In this document: one piece after another, positions 37,917 to 45,700 of the stretch | How the letters are laid out: every line of letters begins with the position of its first letter | Numbering within the stretch: the first letter of the stretch is position 1 | Assembly: GCF_003054195.1 (NCBI RefSeq) | Contig: NZ_QBKP01000009.1 | Location: forward strand, 124,001-188,000 | Length of the DNA stretch: 64,000 nt | Origin: Gemmobacter caeni | GTDB taxonomy: Bacteria > Pseudomonadota > Alphaproteobacteria > Rhodobacterales > Rhodobacteraceae | Reading direction: 5' to 3' | Notes under the pieces: model-generated | Databases searched by the model: none | The model's input: only the letters and a program-made list of their open reading frames with translations | Told to the model about the DNA's origin: nothing | Position numbers and translations under genes: made by a program

Positions 37917-38399
37917 ATGGCGGTCACCTCGGATATCGTCGAAAGCTGGCGGCGCCCCCGCACGGTGCTGCGCCGTCATCTGGAACGCGGCGTGTCCGAG
38001 CCTTTCGCCTTCAGCCTGCTGTTCGTCTTTCTGCTGATCGCCTTCATCGCGCAATATCCGGTTGCGGCGCGCGAAACCGTAATGAACCCGGACAAGCCGC
38101 TGTCGGCGCAATTGCTGGCTGTGGGGCTGGGGCTGCTGGCGACGATCCCGGTGTTTTACCTGCTGGCGGCAGCGAGCCGTCTGGTGGGGCGTCTGAGCGG
38201 CGGGCGCGGCAGCTGGTATGGCGCACGGCTGGCGCTGTTCTGGGCGCTGGTCACTGTCACGCCGCTGGTGCTGCTGGTGGGGCTGGTCGCCGGAATGATC
38301 GGGCCGGGTCCGCAACTGACCGCCACCGGGCTGGTGGCTTTCGCCGGTTTTCTGTTCCAGTGGATCATGGGACTGAGCGTGGTGGAACAAGGGGCATGA
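37917..38399 (+). CDS. Multi-pass membrane protein inside the suf operon
   Basis: A 160-residue protein with four hydrophobic helices (about residues 30-45, 65-90, 105-128 and 135-155), consistent with the Yip1-type domain found in this position in Rhodobacterales suf operons. It starts one base after the sufD stop and overlaps sufS by four bases. Its function is not known; the operon location suggests a link with Fe-S assembly, possibly at the membrane. Confidence 0.75.
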   Translation: MAVTSDIVESWRRPRTVLRRHLERGVSEPFAFSLLFVFLLIAFIAQYPVAARETVMNPDKPLSAQLLAVGLGLLATIPVFYLLAAASRLVGRLSGGRGSWYGARLALFWALVTVTPLVLLVGLVAGMIGPGPQLTATGLVAFAGFLFQWIMGLSVVEQGA

Positions 38400-39622
38400 G
38401 CATGTTCGATGTGGCGAAGGTGCGCGCGGATTTCCCGATCCTCGGGCGCGAGGTGAACGGCAAGCCGCTGGTCTATCTGGACAACGGCGCTTCCGCGCAG
38501 AAGCCGCAATGCGTGATCGACGCGGTGACGCGGGCCTATTCCATGGAATATGCCAATGTTCACCGTGGCTTGCATTACCTTTCGAACCTTGCGACTGAAA
38601 AGTACGAAGCCGTGCGCGGTACCATCGCCCGCTTTCTGAACGCGGGAGACGAAGAGGAAATCGTCTTCGCCTCCGGCACGACCGAGGCAATCAATCTCGT
38701 TTCCTACGCCTGGGCTGCGCCACGGCTCCAGCCCGGTGACGAGATCGTGCTGTCCATCATGGAGCATCACGCCAATATCGTGCCCTGGCATTTCCTGCGG
38801 GAACGGCAGGGCGTGGTGCTCAAATGGGTGGAATGTGACGCCAACGGCGATCTGGACCCGCAGGCGGTGATCGACGCCATCGGCCCTCGCACCCGTCTGG
38901 TGGCGGTGACGCAGATGTCTAATGTGCTGGGCACTGTGGTTGATGTGGCCGCGATCTGCCGGGGCGCGCGCGAGAAGGGCGTGCCGGTGCTGGTCGATGG
39001 CAGTCAGGGCGCGGTGCATATGCCGGTCGATGTGCAGGCGATGGGCTGTGATTTCTATGCCATCACCGGGCACAAGCTCTATGGCCCGTCCGGCTCCGGC
39101 GCGATCTATATCCGGCGCGAGCGTCTGGCTGAGATGCGCCCCTTCCTCGGCGGCGGTGACATGATCCGCGAAGTGACACGCGATGCGGTAACCTATGCCG
39201 ACCCGCCGATGAAATTCGAGGCAGGCACGCCCGGTATCGTGCAGCAGATCGGGCTGGGCGTGGCGCTGGATTACCTGATGACGCTGGGGATGGAGAATGT
39301 CGCTGCGCACGAACGCCGGTTGCGCGATTATGCGCGGTCGCGGCTCGCCGGTCTCAACTGGCTGAACGTGCAGGGGAATTCAGCGGGGAAGGGCGCGATC
39401 TTCTCCTTCACGCTGCAAGGCCCGGCCCATGCGCATGACATCTCGACCGTGCTGGACAAGAAGGGTGTTGCCGTGCGTGCCGGTACCCATTGCGCCATGC
39501 CGCTCCTGGAGCATATGGGCGTGGGCGCCACCTGCCGCGCCTCATTCGCGCTTTACAACACCGAGGCAGAGGTCGACCGGCTGGTCGAGGCGCTGGAACT
39601 CTGCCACGAACTTTTCGCCTGA
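38396..39622 (+). CDS. sufS: Cysteine desulfurase SufS
   Basis: A 408-residue SufS-type (group II) cysteine desulfurase. The PLP Lys is Lys227 in ITGHKLYGPSG and the active-site Cys366 lies in RAGTHCAMPLLEHMG, the typical group II setting. It supplies sulfur to SufB. Two possible ATG codons (38396 and 38402) lie close together, and 38396 overlaps the previous stop. No sufE or sufA is visible in the window. Confidence 0.95.
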   Translation: MSMFDVAKVRADFPILGREVNGKPLVYLDNGASAQKPQCVIDAVTRAYSMEYANVHRGLHYLSNLATEKYEAVRGTIARFLNAGDEEEIVFASGTTEAINLVSYAWAAPRLQPGDEIVLSIMEHHANIVPWHFLRERQGVVLKWVECDANGDLDPQAVIDAIGPRTRLVAVTQMSNVLGTVVDVAAICRGAREKGVPVLVDGSQGAVHMPVDVQAMGCDFYAITGHKLYGPSGSGAIYIRRERLAEMRPFLGGGDMIREVTRDAVTYADPPMKFEAGTPGIVQQIGLGVALDYLMTLGMENVAAHERRLRDYARSRLAGLNWLNVQGNSAGKGAIFSFTLQGPAHAHDISTVLDKKGVAVRAGTHCAMPLLEHMGVGATCRASFALYNTEAEVDRLVEALELCHELFA

Positions 39623-39667
39623 TTCCGTGTTGCGCGCCCCTGCGGCTTGGTCTATTCAGGCCGCAAC

Positions 39668-39744
39668 GCACCCATAGCTCAGCTGGATAGAGCGTTGCCC
39701 TCCGAAGGCAAAGGTCGCACGTTCGAATCGTGCTGGGTGCGCCA
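39668..39744 (+). tRNA. tRNA-Arg(CCG)
   Basis: A 77-base gene with the full cloverleaf: acceptor GCACCCA/TGGGTGC, D arm GCTC/GAGC, anticodon stem TTGCC/GGCAA with loop CTCCGAA (anticodon CCG), T arm GCACG/CGTGC with TTCGAAT, discriminator G and encoded CCA. It lies 46 bases after sufS and marks the left edge of the restriction-modification island. Confidence 0.96.
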
Positions 39745-40420
39745 TTATCTGTAAATTCCAAGACGTTATGCTGGTCGGTTTTTCAGGCCTGGCGCCTGTA
39801 AGCCAGCTTTGGGTCAGGCATGCCATTCAGCCACACCAGCGCATATTGGCTGCAAGGCTCAGTTGCCTCGTTCGGAAGACTTGCGAGCTCTGCGAGCAAT
39901 GCCAGACGAAACGGAAGAGGGGTCCTGTTCGCAAATCGGATCAAGGTCCGAAGCAAGAGCTTGCTGTGCTCGTCGCTGAAACTCCCCGAGGTTCTCCCTG
40001 AAAACCGGACAGTGACGGAAGCCGCGATCTGATCTCTGCTGGTCGCCAGGAGGGATGAGGGAGAACATATCGAAACGCCGGAAACATGAAGCGGACTCAG
40101 CCACTATCATCTATTGATATCCTGAGAATCGTGCGATCCTTAGCGTGTCTTTCATGCAGATTTTCTGGCTGCCGCAGCAGATTTCGCGCCGCCTTTCGTC
40201 ACACCCTTAACGTGGCGAGGAACGGTCGGACGGCAGTCAATAGGCCCAGCGGCCGGACGTAGAGCCAAGGGTCCGCCGCATGTCAGCCGGACAGCGTCCT
40301 GAGCGAAAAAGCTGGCTTACCGGATAGGCGAAAAAAGCCATCATGTTTCGTCGTTCGTTCTTGATTAAGGTGACTTATATAGACATTGTGTCAGAAAAAT
40401 TCCCAGAGGTGCATCGGCAC
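39745..40420. other. Gene-poor gap at the left edge of the island
   Basis: The 676 bases between tRNA-Arg and the methylase gene carry no convincing gene. One minus-strand frame (about 39790-40095) is free of stops and reads as a plausible protein fragment, but it has no ATG, GTG or TTG start, so it is more likely a decayed gene. No integrase remnant and no repeat of the tRNA 3' end were found by eye. Confidence 0.5.
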
Positions 40421-41647
40421 ATGCAGGCTGACTTTTCCACACTTCTGGCACAAGCCGGATACTCTGTGCCCGAGGCCGCGCGCGTGCTTGGCTATTCAGA
40501 AGGCCACATCTATCGCTGGAAACGCGGTGAGGAGATCCCCCGCGACAGCGTGATCCGTCTTCTGAACATGGAGATCGAGCGGCGGCGCGATGCAGGCGAT
40601 GCGGAAAAGACCTTTACGTTCATCGACCTGTTCGCGGGGATAGGCGGCCTGCGGCGGGCAATGGAGAGCGCGGGTGGGCGCTGCATCTTCACCTCTGAAT
40701 GGGACAAATACGCCCAGCAGACCTATATGGCGAACTTTCCTGACAACCGGCTTCCGGTGGGCGACATCCGGGAGGTAGACGCCGAAGACATCCCCGCGCA
40801 TGACGTGTTGGTTGCGGGCTTTCCCTGCCAGCCCTTCTCGATCGCCGGGGTGTCCAAGAAGAACGCACTCGGCCGCGCGCATGGCTTTGACGATGAGACC
40901 CAGGGAACGCTGTTCTTCGATGTGCTGCGCATCCTCATGCACCACCGTCCTGCGGCCTTCATGCTGGAGAACGTCAAGAATCTGAAAAGCCACGATAAGG
41001 GCCGCACCTTCGAGGTGATCCGCCGCAAGCTGACCGAGGAACTCGGTTACACACTGGAGACCCGGATCATTGATGCCGGGCATTTCGTGCCGCAACATCG
41101 CGAACGGATTGTGATGGTCGGCTTCCGTGAAGCGACCGGGTTCAGCTTCGATGACGTGCATCTTCCGACTTACGGGACCAGGCGGATGCGCCATGTTCTG
41201 CACCCTGAAAATGGCACGGAGCAGCCCGAGGGGCATTTCACCGTTGGGCCGGATGCTGTGGTCAGCGATAAATACACCCTGACCGACAAACTTTGGGCCT
41301 ATCTGCAAGGCTATGCTGCAAAGCATAAGGCCAAGGGGAATGGGTTCGGCTTTGGCATGGTCGATGGTGACAGTATCTCGCGCACGTTGTCGGCCCGCTA
41401 TTACAAAGACGGTTCCGAGATTCTGATCAGTCGGGGCGAAGGCAACAATCCGCGACGCCTCACGCCTCGTGAATGTGCGCGGCTGATGGGCTACCCCGAT
41501 GACTTCCGGATTCCGGTGTCTGACACTCAGGCCTACAAGCAATTCGGCAACTCGGTGGCCGTGCCTGTATTTGCCGAGGTGGCAAAAGTCATGGCACCAC
41601 ATATCCTCGCACTGACGAGAGCTGAACCGCTTAAGAAAGTTGGCTGA
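40421..41647 (+). CDS. DNA (cytosine-5) methyltransferase, Dcm/EcoRII type
   Basis: A 408-residue C5 methylase. It opens with a helix-turn-helix (QADFSTLLAQAGYSVPEAA, residues about 2-50), followed by motif I FIDLFAGIGG (67-76), the catalytic motif IV GFPCQPFS with Cys136, motif VI FMLENV, motif VIII QHRERI and motif X QFGNSVAVPV. Such N-terminal domains in M.EcoRII and M.SsoII also repress the gene. Vsr and an EcoRII-family endonuclease follow, so the target is probably CCWGG. Start ATG 40421 has AGAGGT ten bases upstream; ATG 40343 and GTG 40388 are alternatives. Confidence 0.93.
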   Translation: MQADFSTLLAQAGYSVPEAARVLGYSEGHIYRWKRGEEIPRDSVIRLLNMEIERRRDAGDAEKTFTFIDLFAGIGGLRRAMESAGGRCIFTSEWDKYAQQTYMANFPDNRLPVGDIREVDAEDIPAHDVLVAGFPCQPFSIAGVSKKNALGRAHGFDDETQGTLFFDVLRILMHHRPAAFMLENVKNLKSHDKGRTFEVIRRKLTEELGYTLETRIIDAGHFVPQHRERIVMVGFREATGFSFDDVHLPTYGTRRMRHVLHPENGTEQPEGHFTVGPDAVVSDKYTLTDKLWAYLQGYAAKHKAKGNGFGFGMVDGDSISRTLSARYYKDGSEILISRGEGNNPRRLTPRECARLMGYPDDFRIPVSDTQAYKQFGNSVAVPVFAEVAKVMAPHILALTRAEPLKKVG

Positions 41648-42116
41648 CGTTCACGACAGCAGGACCCGCAGCCGAAACATGGCGGCAATCAAGGGGGCTG
41701 ATACCAAACCGGAAATGCTGATCCGGCGCGGGCTTCATGCGCTTGGTTACCGCTACCGTCTCTACGACCGGAAACTGCCGGGTAGACCAGACATCGTGCT
41801 GCCAAAGCATGATGCGGTGATCTTTGTGAACGGCTGCTTCTGGCATGGGCACGCTTGCCCACTTTTTCGATGGCCTGCAACACGGCAGGATTTCTGGCGC
41901 GCCAAGATCACCGGCAACATCGAGCGGGACGCCCGGAATATCGACATGCTGATCGTTGCCGGCTGGCGTGTTGCGACGGTCTGGGAATGTGCGCTGAAGG
42001 GGCGCGGCAGGTTGCCGTCGGAGGCGGTGATTGACTCCCTTGCCCTATGGATATGTTCTGGCGACCAACGGCTGGATATCGAAGGTCAGCATACAGAAAC
42101 AGGCGGCCAGATTTGA
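41640..42116 (+). CDS. vsr: Very short patch repair endonuclease Vsr
   Basis: A 158-residue Vsr nuclease that nicks beside T:G mismatches left when 5-methylcytosine deaminates at Dcm sites. The motifs are SRNMAAIKGADTKPE (Glu25), GRPDIVLP with catalytic Asp51, and NGCFWHGH (His69, His71). It starts at TTG 41640 inside the end of the methylase gene, and its stop overlaps the endonuclease start. Presence of Vsr supports a C5 methylase that leaves hot spots at CCWGG. Confidence 0.93.
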   Translation: MADVHDSRTRSRNMAAIKGADTKPEMLIRRGLHALGYRYRLYDRKLPGRPDIVLPKHDAVIFVNGCFWHGHACPLFRWPATRQDFWRAKITGNIERDARNIDMLIVAGWRVATVWECALKGRGRLPSEAVIDSLALWICSGDQRLDIEGQHTETGGQI

Positions 42117-43483
42117 GCGTGCAGGGTATTTTCGATTTTGACGAGGACGGCGGCGGTCAGGCCGGGCTTCTGACGGACCTGCTCAGCCGGGCTGAGCGGG
42201 TATTGCTCAAGAAGCTCTCGAACAATGACCGTGACTGGGCGCGTTATGCCAATAAGCACCAGGCCGGGGTTTATATTCCGGCGGAACAGCGCGAGGGCGG
42301 GTTTTTTCCACCGCTGGAGGCCAAACCGCGCAAAGACCCGGATGCGGCCCCGATCCGGGAGGCCTGGTTCGATACGCTCTGGCCACAGGCTTCAGGCGAT
42401 GAGCGCAATAAACATACCCGGATCGTACACTACACGAGTAAGGGCCCTGAGACGCATATGACACGCCTGCCGAAAGAGTGCTTTGAGCATCTCTCGCCGG
42501 CTTCTTTCCTGATGATGGGGCGGTATCGGCAGGGCGAAGATACTGTCTACGAATGCCTGACCATTGATTCCGCCAGCGAGGAAGCGGATCTGCTTCTCCT
42601 GCAGCTCGACATCACACCGGATTTCCTGATTGGTGAGTTTGAACCCGCTGAGGTCAGGGCAAAGGAACAGGACCGGGTTCTTGATTTCGCGGAAGAACTG
42701 ATCGCGGCCTGGAAGGCTGGTACGATCGTCGAGTTCGGCCTCGCCCGTGCTGCCATGCCGAAAACCGAAGAACTGGCCGGGCTGGCGCGCGACCGTTACC
42801 TCGAGATCTACGGACTGACCAGCCTCGATCCCTTCGCCATCGAACGCCCGGGTGATGCGCTCCGCGAGATCAGCCGCAGTATCGAATGGGATATGTTCCG
42901 AGACTTCCAGCGCCGCGAGCGGGCCGTCGAACTGGTACGCATCGCCCTTGGCGACGCACCGCGCGACATGACCATCGCAGAGATCATCCGGCAGCTGATC
43001 AATGAACTGCCCCGGATCGACGCGCTGATGCTGTCGGCCAGCCAGCAGAGGAAATCGAGGGCGGGCTATTCCTACGAACACCATATTGAAGCGATGCTGA
43101 GCGGGGGAAAAATCCCGTTTGAAAAACAGGTCGTAATCGAGGCGAAGAAGCGCCCCGACTTCATTCTTCCCTCACTGGCCTTCATCAGCAGCGGCGAAGT
43201 CATCGCCGCAACCGGTCTGATCCTGAGTGCGAAGACCACCCTGCGCGAACGCTGGAAGCAGGTTGAGCGGGAGAAAGGCGAGCGCAGGCTTTACCTGACC
43301 ACGGTCGATGAAAACATCGCGGGCAATGCCATTCAGGATATGGCAGGCATCGGCGTGCAACTGGTGATCCCCGAAAGCCTGATGGACGCCAAAGAGACCG
43401 AATACGCCGGACACGCGAATGTGCTGACCTTCCGGCGGCTCTGCGATGAAGTCATTCTGCCGAACCTGAAAGTATGGGTTTAG
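42113..43483 (+). CDS. EcoRII-family type II restriction endonuclease
   Basis: A 456-residue protein similar to EcoRII over its whole length. The N-terminal effector domain shows LLKKLSNNDRDWARYANKHQAGVYIP like the EcoRII start. The C-terminal catalytic domain has QQRKSRAGYSYEHHIE, then KRPDFILPS (Asp349) and SAKTTLRERWKQV (Lys374, Arg380), the PD-(D/E)xK core of EcoRII. EcoRII is a type IIE enzyme that needs two CCWGG sites. The start is uncertain: TTG 42113 overlaps vsr, GTG 42119 is the alternative. Confidence 0.87.
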   Translation: MSVQGIFDFDEDGGGQAGLLTDLLSRAERVLLKKLSNNDRDWARYANKHQAGVYIPAEQREGGFFPPLEAKPRKDPDAAPIREAWFDTLWPQASGDERNKHTRIVHYTSKGPETHMTRLPKECFEHLSPASFLMMGRYRQGEDTVYECLTIDSASEEADLLLLQLDITPDFLIGEFEPAEVRAKEQDRVLDFAEELIAAWKAGTIVEFGLARAAMPKTEELAGLARDRYLEIYGLTSLDPFAIERPGDALREISRSIEWDMFRDFQRRERAVELVRIALGDAPRDMTIAEIIRQLINELPRIDALMLSASQQRKSRAGYSYEHHIEAMLSGGKIPFEKQVVIEAKKRPDFILPSLAFISSGEVIAATGLILSAKTTLRERWKQVEREKGERRLYLTTVDENIAGNAIQDMAGIGVQLVIPESLMDAKETEYAGHANVLTFRRLCDEVILPNLKVWV

Positions 43484-44044
43484 CAACGAGATCGGTTTTC
43501 TGGGATAGGGTCTGCAAGGGGCCGCCCATTGCGCAGCGGAGAAATCGCTGCGTAGCGTCGTATGTATGCCTCAGTCGCGAGCGGCTTGATCTGTGATGCC
43601 GTGTCTGCTTTCAGGGTGGTAGCTGCTGAATGTGGGTACGGCGTAGCCCTGGTTAGTTAAGCACTGTTACATCTCCACCTGATGGCAAGATATGCCCGGA
43701 GGCGCTACCACTCTGACGATGCCGGCAGGAGGAGGGTCTCCAGGCCCGCGGCACTGCCTTGAGGGCCGAGCCCTCTGCGCTCACCGACCAGAAAGCTTTG
43801 TCTTGGGCTGATGCAGGCGTCGGCTGGTGTTCTTGCGGAAGGTGTTGCGGAGACCGTTGCAATCAGGCGGGGTCCATATACCATCCACACAGGACGTTCG
43901 CCGCGCTTGTCACGAATGACTGCAGTGCGTCAAGAGAACCAGAATTTATTTAGTACATGTTGAGAATATGTTGTGTGAGGACCGCGCTTGAGGGCCTTAG
44001 GTTACTTGCCCACTGCCTTGGGGTGGTGGGGTTTAGTCTTTCGG
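43484..44044. other. Gene-poor gap between convergent restriction and DUF6119 genes
   Basis: No gene is supported in these 561 bases. Short frames exist on both strands but start nowhere good, and base composition is lower in GC than the core genome (for example the AT-rich stretch 43935-43980). A small hairpin (GGTTAT/ATAACC) overlaps the stop of the DUF6119 gene. It may hold a decayed transposase or a toxin-sized gene, but I cannot show either. Confidence 0.4.
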
Positions 44045-45700
44045 TTATTCTATAACCTCCGCATCCTCTTCAGCGGCTTTCTTGGATCGTTTTGCTTTCG
44101 CCTTTGCGCCAGACTTCGGCTTCTCGATCCAGGCGAAAGCCCATTTGTAGCCGAGCGCGTGCAATTCGCGCGCAGCCTGGCGGAACGACACCAAGCTGAA
44201 GAAGGGGAGTTTCGGCTTATCAGATGCAGCAATGACGCTGTAGACGACGGTGAAATCACCACGGGTGAAGTCATTCCCGGAATTCGGAATGATGTCCTGG
44301 TAGCCGGTCTGTCCGGTTTCAGCCTGGACTGCGATCACTTCGTTCCGAACGCTGTCGCGCGACGGTGGGTCGGTCGCGAGGACACGTGCGGAGACGGTCC
44401 CTTGGCTGAAAAGGTGACTGAGTCGAGACGAGGACGTCTTGTCCTTAACGTGGATCAGTTGACGCTCACGGCCGAGAAAGTCGCAAGCTTCGATCTTGCT
44501 CGCCGCACCTGTTGGCTTGATGAGCCGACGGTCTAAGCAGATCATGTCCGCATCCAGACCGGCGACACGCTTGTTGTAGGTCTCTTCTGTCTCGTCAGCC
44601 TCAGCGGCAGGCATGTCGACCTTGCTTGTCATGTCGAAAAAATCCTGTACCTCTTTGGCGAGGTTCTGGTCAATCTGGTACCAGCGGCCTCCAGAGAAGA
44701 CGTAGGTCGTGCCATCGAGTTCTGTTTCGAACACGATGCATTCCCGCAACTTCCACTTCCCACCACAGTCGTGGCCATCATCATCGACTTCGTGGACGGT
44801 GTGATTGCGGAGGTCCTCGTCCGAATAGCCGGCTTTCTCGCGCTCCTTCAATGCGTCGAGGTAACCGGGCAAGTCGAGGTCGGCATAAAGCTGCCAGCTG
44901 CGAAAACCCTTGTAGCGGATGAGGCTTGATTTCTCAGGGTCGTAAATGACCGGAAACGCGAGGTGAATACCGTCGGTCTCGCCTTCGTCAACCGCCTTCG
45001 CCAAAGCTTCAACCAGCCTGGCGTCCAGCTTGTCGATCAATTCTTGCTCGCGGATGTGGCGAATCTGGTCGATCCATCCGAAGTCGGTCTTGTAGTCGGT
45101 CTTCTGGTAGATTGCATACGTGTCCGCGCAAGCCTTGGCGAGTTCCGCAATCTCAAGCTTTCGGTTGAGCGTCAGGCCGTCGGTCCCCGCCACATAGGAG
45201 CCGAAGCCTGCATCCTTGGGCGTCCCCGCCAGACCACGGACAAGGTCACGCTCGATGTCGATGGCGAAGGCAGTCTGATCGGAGCCCCGGCTGGTCTGCG
45301 TACGGCGGGAAAGGGTATTCTCATCCGGTGTCCGAACGTCCGCGCTTTTTAACTGCTTCGGGTCAACCGAGTTGAGAACGACCCGAAGCCCAAAATCCTG
45401 CTCGAACGCCGCAGGATCAAGCTTGACGTGACCCATGCCAAAAGACACGGCGAACCAGCGCCCTGACGCCTGGACGAACACGAGTCCGAAGGCTGTGTGG
45501 TTGAAAACCTTCTTCTTCTCGTCTTCTGACAGTTCGAGAAATCCCGCCCATTTCGGCGCACCGCCGCCGAGCGTTGCCAATGAAATGAGTGCGCCTTCCA
45601 GCTTGTCCCATGGTGTTAGGTCTACACCGTCGCGCACTGCGTCAGCGGGGGCGAGGCGATCTCGAAGTAGGCGAATTGAAAGCTTCTGAGTATTGCTCAT
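44045..45700 (-). CDS. DUF6119 / TIGR04141-family protein of unknown function
   Basis: A 551-residue protein of a family called sporadically distributed (TIGR04141, DUF6119). Signature stretches are FGLVFVQASGRWFAVSFGMGH, FEQDFGLRVVLNSVDP and DENTLSRRTQTSRGS (roughly residues 70-145). The C-terminal part ends in a Lys-rich, then acidic tail. No known catalytic motif is seen. Its start overlaps the stop of the upstream gene by four bases (ATGA), so the two are translated as a unit. The sporadic family and the neighbouring R-M genes suggest a defence role, which is inference. Confidence 0.8.
   Translation of the reverse strand: MSNTQKLSIRLLRDRLAPADAVRDGVDLTPWDKLEGALISLATLGGGAPKWAGFLELSEDEKKKVFNHTAFGLVFVQASGRWFAVSFGMGHVKLDPAAFEQDFGLRVVLNSVDPKQLKSADVRTPDENTLSRRTQTSRGSDQTAFAIDIERDLVRGLAGTPKDAGFGSYVAGTDGLTLNRKLEIAELAKACADTYAIYQKTDYKTDFGWIDQIRHIREQELIDKLDARLVEALAKAVDEGETDGIHLAFPVIYDPEKSSLIRYKGFRSWQLYADLDLPGYLDALKEREKAGYSDEDLRNHTVHEVDDDGHDCGGKWKLRECIVFETELDGTTYVFSGGRWYQIDQNLAKEVQDFFDMTSKVDMPAAEADETEETYNKRVAGLDADMICLDRRLIKPTGAASKIEACDFLGRERQLIHVKDKTSSSRLSHLFSQGTVSARVLATDPPSRDSVRNEVIAVQAETGQTGYQDIIPNSGNDFTRGDFTVVYSVIAASDKPKLPFFSLVSFRQAARELHALGYKWAFAWIEKPKSGAKAKAKRSKKAAEEDAEVIE

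Noticed and set aside
39859-40110. 83-codon minus-strand frame in the island left gap
   Set aside because: Its start has no good ribosome binding site and an overlapping frame reads more like protein, so neither is a supported gene.
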